From Bacillota bacterium (lineage in GTDB: Bacteria > Bacillota > Clostridia > Oscillospirales > Ruminococcaceae), in assembly GCA_029572815.1 (NCBI GenBank), contig JAKPUQ010000034.1, positions 1-37,900 of the forward strand: a stretch of 37,900 nt of DNA. The letters run 5' to 3'. Positions 24,421-32,326 of the stretch are shown here, one piece after another. Made by a program: the position numbers and the translations under genes. The notes beneath the pieces are model-generated. The model saw only the letters and a program-made list of their open reading frames with translations, did not search any database and had not been told where the DNA came from. How positions within the stretch are numbered: position 1 is the first letter of the stretch; each line of letters starts with the position of its first letter.

Positions 24421-26364
24421 TTTGATGTTTGCTATATTTTCCGTGTTTCGGTGCTCCTTGATGAGCTCCGCTCTGTTGAACTCCTCGGGAGTTATAAATG
24501 TGGGAACTATCTCATGAAGGGCTTCGATAGCCGCTTCATTGAGGTTTTCATTGGCAGCGTTGCGCAGCTTTCTCAGCTTCTTGATGAATACATCTCCGTC
24601 CAGGTGTATCTGCTTGCCGATGAAAATGAGTTCGTTGGAGGTCTTCTGAAGTCCCTCCTCGTCCATGAGCAGCTCCTCCTTCAGCTTTTCGCCGGGACGG
24701 AGACCCGTGAACTTTATCTCCACATCTTTATATGGCACCTTTCCGTACATACGGATAAGGTTTTCCGCAAGTCTTACGATATGGACAGGCTGACCCATAT
24801 CCAGGATGAATATCTCGCCGCCGTGAGCAATGGCAGCAGCCTCAAGCACAAGACTGACAGCCTCAGGTATGGTCATGAAGTATCTTATAACATCGGGGTG
24901 AGTGACTGTAACGGCTCTGCCCGATTCTATCTGCTTTCTGAAAAGAGGGATAACGGAGCCGTTTGAGCCGAGAACATTGCCGAAGCGTGTGGTGACGAAC
25001 TCAGTGCAGCCATCCTTCTGCTGTGAGAGGTACTGTATTATCATCTCGCAGCAGCGCTTTGAAGCGCCCATAACGTTTGTGGGGTTCACAGCCTTGTCCG
25101 TGGATATCATCACGAACTTCCTCACCTTGTGGAACTGGGCGAGGGTAGCGGTATTGAAGGTGCCGATGACGTTGTTCTTGATAGCCTCCATAGGCGAGTT
25201 CTCCATAAGGGGAACGTGCTTGTGGGCAGCTGCGTGGAACACGATATCAGGCTTGTATTTTGCAAAAATGCTGTCCAGTCGGTAATAGTCCCTGACGGAC
25301 GCTATGAGCACTTTCAGGTCAAGATCTTCGCCGTAGTCCATGAGCAGCTCCTGCTGGACATCATAGGCGTTGTTCTCATAGATATCCACAAGGATTATGC
25401 GTTCGGGGCTGTATCTTGCTATCTGGCGCACCAGCTCGGAGCCGATGGAGCCGCCTCCGCCCGTTACCATGCAGACCTTGCCGTGGATAAAGCGGCGTAT
25501 CTCCTCGTTGTCGAACTTTACCGAGGCTCGTCCCAGGAGGTCCTCCACCTTTATATCGTGCATCTGGTTCAGCAGGGGAGTATTCCCGTTGTCGAAGATG
25601 AGGTTTCCTATGAAGGGAACCACCTTGACGGGGACATTTGTGCCCGAGCAAACGTCAAGTATCCTCTTGCGCTCGTCCTCAAGGCATGAGGGAATGGCGA
25701 AGATGATCTGTTCGATGTGCTGCTGATCCGCAAATTTGATTATCTCTGAGGTAGTACCCACAACGGTAACGCCCTGTATCTCGGTGCCTATCTTGCTGCG
25801 GTCATCGTCGATGATGCAGACAGGCTCATACTCTGCCGAGACCTTGTCCCCCTCATAAGGAGACTTCCGAGCGTTCTCGATCTCTGTGAGTATCATTCGG
25901 CAGGTCTGACCGCCGCCTACTATCATAGTGCGCTTTCTGCCATCCTCGGAATTTATCCGTGAGAAGGTGACAAAGCTCTCCTTGAACAGGTATCTGAACA
26001 GACAGACGCCGATGAGGGTGAGCAGCGCATGAAGGCACACATAGCTCAGGGCGATCTCGTTCCTTATGATGTAGACGAAGCTTCCCGCGGCGATAAATCC
26101 GAAGATGACTCCGTATAAGCAGGAGAGGTAATCGCGCCTGTTGAAGAATCTCCAGAGCTTGTTGTAGGCGCCGAATATGAGCAGACACCCGCAGCAGGTC
26201 ACAGACCCGATAACGAAGCTCATGAGCATATCCGAGCGGCTTATATCCCGTCCGAAGAAGGAGAGGATAAAGTTTGCGATGAGAGCGGCAGCTATGACGA
26301 TAAAAGCGTCGGCAAAAGCGAGCACCACTCTGCGGAAGCTGAAGTTACCTATTATTTTTTTCAA
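24412..26364 (-). CDS. CapD/FlaA1-like membrane nucleotide-sugar 4,6-dehydratase
   Basis: The 650-aa protein has four N-terminal TM segments (about residues 12-125), a first Rossmann domain (TMIVGGGQTCRMILTEI, about 146-162) and a C-terminal SDR domain starting TGGGGSIGSE (301-310). The catalytic region ISTDKAVNPTNVMGASKR (about 420-437) has Met in place of the usual SDR Tyr, typical of the WbpM/PglF/CapD inverting or non-inverting UDP-GlcNAc 4,6-dehydratases. These start the synthesis of deoxy-amino sugars such as bacillosamine or FucNAc for surface glycans. The start is TTG at 26364 with GGGGGGAAGAC upstream. It lies 47 nt downstream of the CpsB-like phosphatase gene, presumably in one operon. 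Confidence 0.92.
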   Translation of the reverse strand: MKKIIGNFSFRRVVLAFADAFIVIAAALIANFILSFFGRDISRSDMLMSFVIGSVTCCGCLLIFGAYNKLWRFFNRRDYLSCLYGVIFGFIAAGSFVYIIRNEIALSYVCLHALLTLIGVCLFRYLFKESFVTFSRINSEDGRKRTMIVGGGQTCRMILTEIENARKSPYEGDKVSAEYEPVCIIDDDRSKIGTEIQGVTVVGTTSEIIKFADQQHIEQIIFAIPSCLEDERKRILDVCSGTNVPVKVVPFIGNLIFDNGNTPLLNQMHDIKVEDLLGRASVKFDNEEIRRFIHGKVCMVTGGGGSIGSELVRQIARYSPERIILVDIYENNAYDVQQELLMDYGEDLDLKVLIASVRDYYRLDSIFAKYKPDIVFHAAAHKHVPLMENSPMEAIKNNVIGTFNTATLAQFHKVRKFVMISTDKAVNPTNVMGASKRCCEMIIQYLSQQKDGCTEFVTTRFGNVLGSNGSVIPLFRKQIESGRAVTVTHPDVIRYFMTIPEAVSLVLEAAAIAHGGEIFILDMGQPVHIVRLAENLIRMYGKVPYKDVEIKFTGLRPGEKLKEELLMDEEGLQKTSNELIFIGKQIHLDGDVFIKKLRKLRNAANENLNEAAIEALHEIVPTFITPEEFNRAELIKEHRNTENIANIKRD

Positions 26365-26411
26365 AAGTCTTCCCCCCGTATCAGCAGTATTACTGCCGAT
26401 ATTAGTCCCCC

Positions 26412-27128
26412 TTAACCGCTTGCGGAATCGCAGGCTGTGAGTACTTCAATGCTGTTATCCTCAGCAGCGATAAAGTCATTTGAAGCCTCTAATATTTCAG
26501 GGTCACATTCCTCCAAAAGCATATCCCAGTTAGGGCGCCTTGCACCCATATTATGCGCATCGCTGCCGAAAACTATCCTTTTTTTATCGTCGATGAGCTG
26601 TTTTAACAGATCCCTGTCCCGTTCAAGGAGGAAAGCCTCATTGTTGAACTGGAAGACGGCGTCTGTTTTCAGCAGTTTCTCCATATTTTCGGCGGAGTAA
26701 TACTCCAGATAGCGGTGTACATGAGCAAGTATAACGGTAAGACCGTATTCCGAGGCGATAGCGTCTATCTCCTCCAGCATCCAGTCTTCAAGATCGCGGA
26801 AGGGCAGCTCAAGGAGGATATTGCCCGTGTCCTCTACGGCGAGTCTGTCTATTCCGTGGATCTTAGATATTCCGTGTTCTATGGCGATCTCAGCGCCAAG
26901 CATTATATTCTGCACCGCAGCGAAGTCAGCGATGCTCTCATAGGCGATCTCGCGCCTGATAAGGTATTCTGTGAGAGATCTTTCCTCGTGTGCATAGAAA
27001 TGAGGGGTAGCGATAATTCTCTCTACGCCCTGTTCCTTCATAGTCTCGATCATGGCGAGTGAAGTATCCACATCGTATGCACCGTCATCGATCCCGGGCA
27101 GAATATGGCAATGGTAATCAGTAAGCAT
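26412..27128 (-). CDS. CpsB/YwqE-like PHP-fold tyrosine-protein phosphatase
   Basis: The 238-aa metal-dependent phosphatase has the PHP motifs of CpsB/Wzb-type regulators: MLTDYHCHILPGIDDGAYDV at the N-terminus, IATPHFYAHE, LGAEIAIEHG, VILAHVHRYLEYY and a C-terminal FGSDAHNMG. These enzymes dephosphorylate the tyrosine-rich tail of the bacterial tyrosine kinase that controls capsule or exopolysaccharide assembly. AAAGGATG precedes the ATG at rather long distance. No tyrosine kinase is adjacent; the Wzz-like protein encoded at 15672-17264 could be the partner of an unlinked kinase. First gene of the operon with the CapD-like gene. Confidence 0.92.
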   Translation of the reverse strand: MLTDYHCHILPGIDDGAYDVDTSLAMIETMKEQGVERIIATPHFYAHEERSLTEYLIRREIAYESIADFAAVQNIMLGAEIAIEHGISKIHGIDRLAVEDTGNILLELPFRDLEDWMLEEIDAIASEYGLTVILAHVHRYLEYYSAENMEKLLKTDAVFQFNNEAFLLERDRDLLKQLIDDKKRIVFGSDAHNMGARRPNWDMLLEECDPEILEASNDFIAAEDNSIEVLTACDSASG

Positions 27129-27300
27129 ATTCAGTTGTCATCCTTTTGTTCATAAGTAGGTTGGGTTTATAATACATTAAAAAAGCATATATATGTCTCT
27201 GCTTTTGTTATAATTTTTGTGTATAAGCTGCTTTCGGTTAGTGTCCGATTACAGCGATACCGCTATAATTATATAACAGTTCTTATTGTTTTGTCAATAG
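27129..27300 (-). promoter_or_regulatory. Promoter and long 5' leader of the cpsB-capD operon
   Basis: On the minus strand TTGACA (27292-27297), 18 bp, TATAAT (27268-27273). The leader is about 135 nt. It holds a terminator-like hairpin in its second half: CAAAAGCA ... TGCTTTTTT (plus-strand region about 27180-27209), which ends in a T-run ahead of the ribosome binding site. Such a structure could attenuate transcription of the operon. Confidence 0.6.
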
Positions 27301-27374
27301 GTTACAAAAGTTAATAATATATTATAATTCAATAGAGATAGTATCCATAACATATAAACGCGATGGCAAAAAGA

Positions 27375-27402
27375 AAATGCAGCTGCTGCTGCAGCTGCAT
27401 TT
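27375..27402 (-). terminator. Terminator of the GH5 gene
   Basis: AAATGCAGCTGC-tgct-GCAGCTGCATTT is a perfect 12-bp stem; on the minus strand it runs into TCTTTTTGCC. Confidence 0.9.
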
Positions 27403-27427
27403 CTGAGGTATGATTGAAAGAATTGGT

Positions 27428-29676
27428 TTATGCGTTAGCGGGTACGAGAGTCTCTCTGAGGTGGAGGAGGTACTCCTGAATGAAGAGAGCGTCGTTAGCT
27501 GTCAGACCCTCAGTTGACTTGTCAACGTCGCCGTTGAGCTTGCCTTCAGCCTTGAGGTGCTTAGCATCGCTTCCGTTCTCGCCGTACTTATCAGGGTTAG
27601 CAAGTGCCTGCATGATGAGGATAGCGTCAGCCAGCTCGACCTTGCTATCGCAGTTTGTATCACCGTAATTGATGTTCTGAACGGGAGCTGTAGTTGTAGT
27701 GGTTGTAGTAGGTGTATCGGATGTAGTTGTAGTAGTGGTGGTTGTTGTAGTTGTAGTAGTTGTTGTTGCAACATCACCTGCACCGATCTTTACGTCCTTG
27801 ATCTCAACTATATCGAAGTTGCCCCATACCTGGAACTCAGCGTTGCTCTTGGGAACGTCTGCCAGCGGGATAGTAACTGTGAGTGTGCCGTCAGCACCGA
27901 TAGTGCCATTCCACTCGATCTGTGTCCAGTCATCGCCCTTCATGAATCCGAGAGCACCGTCATTCTTTGTGCCTGCGGGGCCAGCGATAGTAACTGTGAG
28001 AGAATCTGTATCCTTAGCCTCTGAAAGGTCTACCTTCTTGATAAGAGCAGTAGCAACGGGCTCGGGGATATCTCCCTCGGGAGCGTTGAGGATAACGATG
28101 GAGTCAACGGTTGTTACGCCGAGAGTCTTTGCCTGCATATGAGCTATGAGAGCTGTATCCTTGCCCCATGCGTCGGGAAGCTTAGCCATGTTGAAGTAAG
28201 CAATTCCCTGCTCGCTGTCAATGCCGTAGGGCTTGAGCTCTGTCCAGTTGCCGTAGCTTGCGTCTGAGAAGCAGAGGATAGGATCTGCGCCTGTGTACTT
28301 GATAGCAACTTCCTTGCCCTCAAGCTTGTCAAATGTGATCTCGCCCTCGCCGCCGGGAGTTGTGTTCTGATATGTAGCAGCCTTGTCTACGTCGATCTCT
28401 GTAGGACCTGTGTAAACCTTTGTGCCTTCATCATAGTTCTGGTGAGTGAGCTTGGGAAGGTGCTTCTCGCTGCCCCAAGTGATGGAGCTGTCGTTCATGA
28501 TCTCCATCATCTTGTTGATGATAGGAAGTGAATCCTCGTTCCATTCGCCTGTATTACGGTTGACATAGCCGTGTATCTCGCTGATATCCTGCTTGGGATC
28601 GTCAGGGTTCCTCAGCTGACCGTTATCCCAGAGACAGCAGGGGATACCGTACTTCTTTGTTGTTTTGAAATACTGATCTGTCCATGCAACTCTCGCCTCG
28701 GTGTTGCCGAAGTTTGATGTACCCATCTCGCCGATTACAACGGGGATGTCCTTATCGATGAAGGTATTGCGGATACCCTCGAGGATAGAAGCAAGGTTAG
28801 CGGAATATGTGCTTGTGAATACGGAGTGATCTGCGACCTCTTTATTCATTGTGAAGTCATAGGGAGTGTAAGCGTGTACCGAGATAGCAACGTAAGGATC
28901 GTTGGGAACATCGATAGCCTTGAGGAAGGTCTCCTCTGCGCTTGCACAGTAGCCGGGGAGCATCAGGAGACGGGTCTTTGCGTAAGGACCGTCTGTATTT
29001 CTGATGAGGTCAACGAAATCATGCTCAAGATCGTTGATAACGTCGCACTCGGGAACAGCCTTAGCTGCCCACCACTCATGATCTGTTTTAACAGCACGGG
29101 GCTCGTTCATGCACTCGAAGATGAGGTGCTGATCGTAATCCTTGAACTCCTCAGCGATCTGTGTCCAGATCTTCAGGAGCTTGGCTTGATGTCATCATAA
29201 GCGTTGACCAGGTCGGTTCTGTTTATCCAGTTCTCATGGTGAACGTTGAGGATGATGTACATATCGTTCTTGATACCGTAGTCAACGACTTCCTTTACAC
29301 GAGCCAGCCACTCGGGATCGATGTTGTTATTCTCGTCCAGGTGCTGGAACCATGTGGTAGGAACGCGGACTGTGTTGAAGCCCTTAGCCTTCAGAGCGTC
29401 GAAGAGCTGCTGATTAGCCTTGGGGCAGCCCCAGCTGGTTTCTGTCTCAAGGCCTGCTGTTTCGTAAGTACCCTTGGCGTCGCCTGCTGTAGCGTCCAGA
29501 GTGTTGCCGAGGTTCCAGCCTATCTTCATATTCTCTGTGATCTCAAAGGCTGTCATAGTTGTGCCTGCTGCGTCGGCGATGTCACCGATCGGAGCTATGC
29601 GGAGCGATGAGAACAGACACATAGCCGCAGCTGATATGCTGATGACACGCTTCACATTTTTAGAATTTGTGAACAT
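27428..29676 (-). pseudogene. Cellulosomal GH5 endoglucanase with dockerin, one apparent frameshift
   Basis: Joined across one indel, this is a protein of about 749 aa. A signal peptide (residues 1-36) precedes the GH5 domain with MKIGWNLGNTLDA, FNTVRVPTTWFQHL, ILNVHHENW, the acid/base Glu of FECMNEPRAV (about 191) and the nucleophile Glu of IPVVIGEMGTSN (about 316). This looks like the GH5_4/GH5_2 endoglucanase group. One or two beta-sandwich modules follow (about 400-650; the last ends FDIVEIKDVKIGAG), perhaps carbohydrate-binding. A Thr-rich linker and a dockerin (YGDTNCDSKVELADAILIMQ...) finish the protein. The frame breaks at about 29183: CCAAGC reads as CCCAAGC if one C is restored, giving IKPKLLKIWTQIAEEF and continuing without gap. 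Either a sequencing error or a recent knock-out. Own promoter and terminator. Confidence 0.9.
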
Positions 29677-29754
29677 ACAATATTCCTCCCTAATATTAGT
29701 GTTGTTTTTTCTCGGGATCCAGTGCAGTAAATCCCTCTCTTTTTTTACAACTAA

Positions 29755-29783
29755 AGTTTAGCACAAACGTAGAATAATGTCAA
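29755..29783 (-). promoter_or_regulatory. Promoter of the GH5 gene
   Basis: On the minus strand TTGACA (29778-29783), 17 bp, TAAACT (29755-29760) with extended TGC. The weaker -10 suggests activation. GGAGGAAT precedes the ATG at 29676. Confidence 0.7.
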
Positions 29784-29798
29784 TAGGATTTGTGCAAA

Positions 29799-29816
29799 AT
29801 GCAACAATAGTTGCAT
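29799..29816. promoter_or_regulatory. Palindrome just upstream of the GH5 promoter
   Basis: ATGCAAC-aata-GTTGCAT is a perfect interrupted palindrome, 15 bp upstream of the -35 box of the GH5 promoter, a natural position for an activator. No similar site is evident upstream of the xylanase. The rest of the 29784-29950 interval is AT-rich and empty. Confidence 0.45.
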
Positions 29817-29955
29817 AGAAATATCGGATTTGAATTTAGTATAAATGTCTATAAGAAATTCAACAAACAAAACCCGAATATTTCAATTATATTATTTATA
29901 TATAAGATTTCACGCCGCAAGTCAAAACAGTTTTGTTTTAGGGCAAAAAAATAAA

Positions 29956-29984
29956 CTCCGAATTGTTTTGTTCACAATTCGGAG
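29956..29984 (-). terminator. Terminator of carD
   Basis: CTCCGAATTG (29956-29965) pairs with CAATTCGGAG (29975-29984); on the minus strand the T-run TTTATTTTTTT follows. Confidence 0.9.
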
Positions 29985-29991
29985 CCTGTTT

Positions 29992-30492
29992 TCATATGTG
30001 CTGTCTGATATAGGGAAGTACCTCGTCCTTGTTGAGCTGAAGTGCGTATGCAAACTCGTCATAGAGCATATTCTCGGCTTCATGAAGGAACCTCTCGTCC
30101 GATGAGCGGAGCTTCTTGTGCTGGGCAGCCAGCTCCTCGCCGTGGATATACAGCGTCTTTATGAGCCCGATTATCCTGCGGCGGTCTCCCGAGTCGATGA
30201 CCTTGCGGTACTCCTCCTTGCGCTGTGACTCGTTCCCGATCCAGAACACATCCTCCTGAGGCATCTCGCTTATGAGCTCCTCAACCTCGCTTCTGGAGCA
30301 GACGCTCCTCATTCTGCTTTTCAGGGTCTCGTTGTTTGTAGGAACGTAAAAGGTATTCTTGTTGTCGCTGACGGGGCGAAGAACGTAGTATTCCACGTTT
30401 TCGCCGCTGAAATCGTGATTCTCGATGGCGGTTATCATACAAACACCGTATGATGAGTAAACAACAGCGTCACCTGTGTTATACATGGTCAT
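29992..30492 (-). CDS. carD: CarD/CdnL-family transcriptional regulator
   Basis: The 166-aa protein starts MTMYNTGDAVVYSSYGVCMI, the Tudor-like RNA-polymerase-binding domain of CarD/CdnL/TRCF, followed by an all-helical DNA-binding C-terminus (from about residue 65). CarD proteins bind the RNA polymerase beta subunit at promoters and stabilise the open complex, often at rRNA promoters. GGAGG lies 3 nt before the first ATG (30492) and 9 nt before a second in-frame ATG (30486); the second may be the real start. The gene has its own promoter, a structured leader and a terminator. Confidence 0.93.
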   Translation of the reverse strand: MTMYNTGDAVVYSSYGVCMITAIENHDFSGENVEYYVLRPVSDNKNTFYVPTNNETLKSRMRSVCSRSEVEELISEMPQEDVFWIGNESQRKEEYRKVIDSGDRRRIIGLIKTLYIHGEELAAQHKKLRSSDERFLHEAENMLYDEFAYALQLNKDEVLPYIRQHI

Positions 30493-30501
30493 GCACCTCC
30501 G

Positions 30502-30556
30502 TAAAAAAGAGTGCAGCCCTTATCAACCGGATTTACGTCCTGATAGGAGGCTACAC
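30502..30556 (-). promoter_or_regulatory. Terminator-like hairpin in the carD leader (putative attenuator)
   Basis: On the minus strand GTGTAGCCTCCTATCA pairs imperfectly with TGATAAGGGCTGCAC across a loop, and TCTTTTTT follows immediately, then ACGGAGG, the carD ribosome binding site. It is a complete intrinsic-terminator shape inside the 5' UTR, ending only a few bases before the gene's ribosome binding site. Anti-termination or a start-site-dependent switch would be needed for expression. Confidence 0.6.
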
Positions 30557-30581
30557 GTTGCTTTTAGTTATCTATACAATA

Positions 30582-30610
30582 ATTATAGCACATTTTTGGG
30601 TATGTGTCAA
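30582..30610 (-). promoter_or_regulatory. Promoter of carD
   Basis: On the minus strand TTGACA (30605-30610), 17 bp, TATAAT (30582-30587) with extended TGC. The -35 box ends one base from the left inverted repeat of the ISLre2-family element. Confidence 0.8.
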
Positions 30611-30654
30611 GTAAAAGTAGGCAGGAGATCACAAAATAGTGAAAATGCACAAAA

Positions 30655-32064
30655 TCAGAAGTTCAAATCGGATAAGGGCTTGGAAGCGAATATAGCTTTT
30701 ATGAAAGAGGGGGCATTTGGAATGGTAACGTTTCCATAGAACTCATAGCCTTTACCGTCATATTTCGGAGCTTTTGAAGCAGATAAGGGAGATTCTGCAA
30801 CAGTATCGACGACAGATGTTTCGGAAGAAGCCGGAATTGCTGTAGAATAGTGTCTGCACAACAGAGCCGCAAGGTTATTGCCGCCATTAACGCTCCAACA
30901 CGCACGTCTGCCTTTCGTTCTGTTGCCGATAATGGTAAACACATTGCCTTCCATGCTGCCCAGATTAGCGTGGTGAATTATGCCCGGTTCTCTTGTGGGC
31001 GGAATCTCAATACCCCTGTCATAATAACCTGCAAGAGCCTCTTTGTTCTCAGAATAATAGCTGTAAAGTTCCTGTAACTTTGCCCTTTCACGCTCGTCCT
31101 CAGTTGAATTTATGTAAGCCTCAATACAGTCTAAAAGTTCATCAAATCGGTTCTGCAAAAGTAATTCACGCAGATTTTCGGCGATTTCTTTATTGCTGAC
31201 GCATTCCGTGATTTTTTTGTTTCTATGAAATTCATCAAGTACACAAACACAGTTGCAGCTATCGTTTTTCTGTATCCACTGCGCTCCGTCTCCGTTTTTG
31301 ACACGAAGTTCGATTTCGTCAGTATTGTAAACGGACGCCGTCATATTTTCCATATGTTTCCTGAAATCGCCTGCCGGTTCAAAGCTTGCGTATGCTGCTT
31401 TATTGTCCAGCTCACGCCTGATCTCTCCGTTCTTTTGCGTGATATGACGCACTCCGTCGTAGACAATTCCTATCTTCATTTCTTTTGACGCACCGTATTT
31501 TTTTCGGTCTTCTCCCTGAAGCTTCAGCCAGTCTCCGTCTGCTTCCTCATAAAGAATTTTACTCTCAATTGCACCTTTATTTTGCGGTGTTTTCTTACTG
31601 TTTTCAATTTCGGTTCTTCCCATTTCCTGAACAATATTCCAGACAGTCTGAGGTGTAATGTGCAGTCCTGTATTTTCAGATATGGAACTTGCCGTTTCTC
31701 GAAAAGATTGATTGCAGATCATTTCCTCGATCCTTTTGCACATTGCTTCGTCAAATAGTCCTATATTCTGCGGATTCAGCGCTTCATCCAGCAGATAAAC
31801 GTGCTTCTTTTCATTTGTGTCAAAGTATATCCTGCGGCTGTATTCTATTGTTCCCAGCTTCGTTTTTACTGCCGTTTTGCGGCTGCCTTTATGACGATAT
31901 TTCTTTGTATCACGGCTTAACATAAGTTCCTCATCAAGTGCTTCAAGATGATCTTTTACTACTGCTTTTCCAAATTCCATTGCTGATACGAAAGCTTTTT
32001 CAACAAGTTCCGGAAAATTTTCGATTTTGCTATTGTCAATTTCGATTTTATATGTTATACTCAT
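30655..32064 (-). CDS. ISLre2-family transposase
   Basis: The 469-aa protein matches the ISLre2/UPF0236 transposase family: an N-terminal DNA-binding part (KKYRHKGSRKTAVKTKLGTI, YSRRIYFD) and an HTH-like segment (ETASSISENTGLHITPQTVW). Then comes a catalytic region with YEEADGDWLKLQGE, IGIVYDGVRH, CVLDEFHRNK and a C-terminal GRRACWSVNGGNNLAALLC. Acidic residues in DGDW, and Asp in LDEFH, are the likely metal ligands. The length is near the usual 460-490 aa and the frame is intact, so the element may still move. It is the only gene in the IS. Confidence 0.9.
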   Translation of the reverse strand: MSITYKIEIDNSKIENFPELVEKAFVSAMEFGKAVVKDHLEALDEELMLSRDTKKYRHKGSRKTAVKTKLGTIEYSRRIYFDTNEKKHVYLLDEALNPQNIGLFDEAMCKRIEEMICNQSFRETASSISENTGLHITPQTVWNIVQEMGRTEIENSKKTPQNKGAIESKILYEEADGDWLKLQGEDRKKYGASKEMKIGIVYDGVRHITQKNGEIRRELDNKAAYASFEPAGDFRKHMENMTASVYNTDEIELRVKNGDGAQWIQKNDSCNCVCVLDEFHRNKKITECVSNKEIAENLRELLLQNRFDELLDCIEAYINSTEDERERAKLQELYSYYSENKEALAGYYDRGIEIPPTREPGIIHHANLGSMEGNVFTIIGNRTKGRRACWSVNGGNNLAALLCRHYSTAIPASSETSVVDTVAESPLSASKAPKYDGKGYEFYGNVTIPNAPSFIKAIFASKPLSDLNF

Positions 32065-32126
32065 TTTAGGTCACTCTGCTTTCTTTGTAATTTTTTCTCA
32101 CTTACATTTTAGCACTTTGTGACCTC

Positions 32127-32162
32127 GAGAGCAACCCTTTCTTCGGGCTGCTCTCTTTTTTG
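32127..32162 (+). terminator. Inward-facing terminator hairpin at the right end of the ISLre2 element
   Basis: GAGAGCAACCC-tttcttc-GGGCTGCTCTC (one mismatch) followed by seven T residues, between the transposase start and the right inverted repeat. On the plus strand it ends transcription at the IS edge. As mRNA read in from the other side it would pair and could shield the transposase from outside transcription. Confidence 0.7.
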
Positions 32163-32280
32163 TACTGCCTACTTTTATTTTACACTAAGCATTTTTGGCT
32201 GAAATGTCATAGGCAGAATGGCTAAATCAGAATGATATTATTGTGCAAAAGGCGCATGGCAGCGTGCTTCTGCAAAAAAT

Positions 32281-32310
32281 CAGCCCGTGAGCATTGCTGT
32301 TCACGGGCTG
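32281..32310 (-). terminator. Terminator of the YfhO-family gene
   Basis: CAGCCCGTGA-gcattgctgt-TCACGGGCTG, a 10-bp stem, runs into ATTTTTTGC on the minus strand. The 100 bp between the IS end (32177) and this hairpin hold nothing recognisable. Confidence 0.88.
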
Positions 32311-32326
32311 TTTTCATATTATGATA

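Larger units (their letters stand above)
30612..32177 (-). mobile_element. ISLre2-family insertion sequence, complete with inverted repeats
   Basis: The element is bounded by a perfect 13-bp inverted repeat: TAAAAGTAGGCAG at 30612-30624 and CTGCCTACTTTTA at 32165-32177. It contains one transposase gene. The total of about 1.57 kb fits the ISLre2 family. No matching target-site duplication is evident in the flanks (left ..GTGTCAAG, right TTTTACAC..), so the repeat may extend slightly or a flank has changed. A terminator-like hairpin at 32127-32162 lies inside the end upstream of the transposase. Confidence 0.85.

Noticed and set aside
27699..28142. Poly-Val and poly-Cys/Ser plus-strand frames over the Thr linker, and the similar minus-strand one at 9145-9396
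   Set aside because: They are antisense or shifted readings of ACA/ACT threonine codons in the dockerin linkers.
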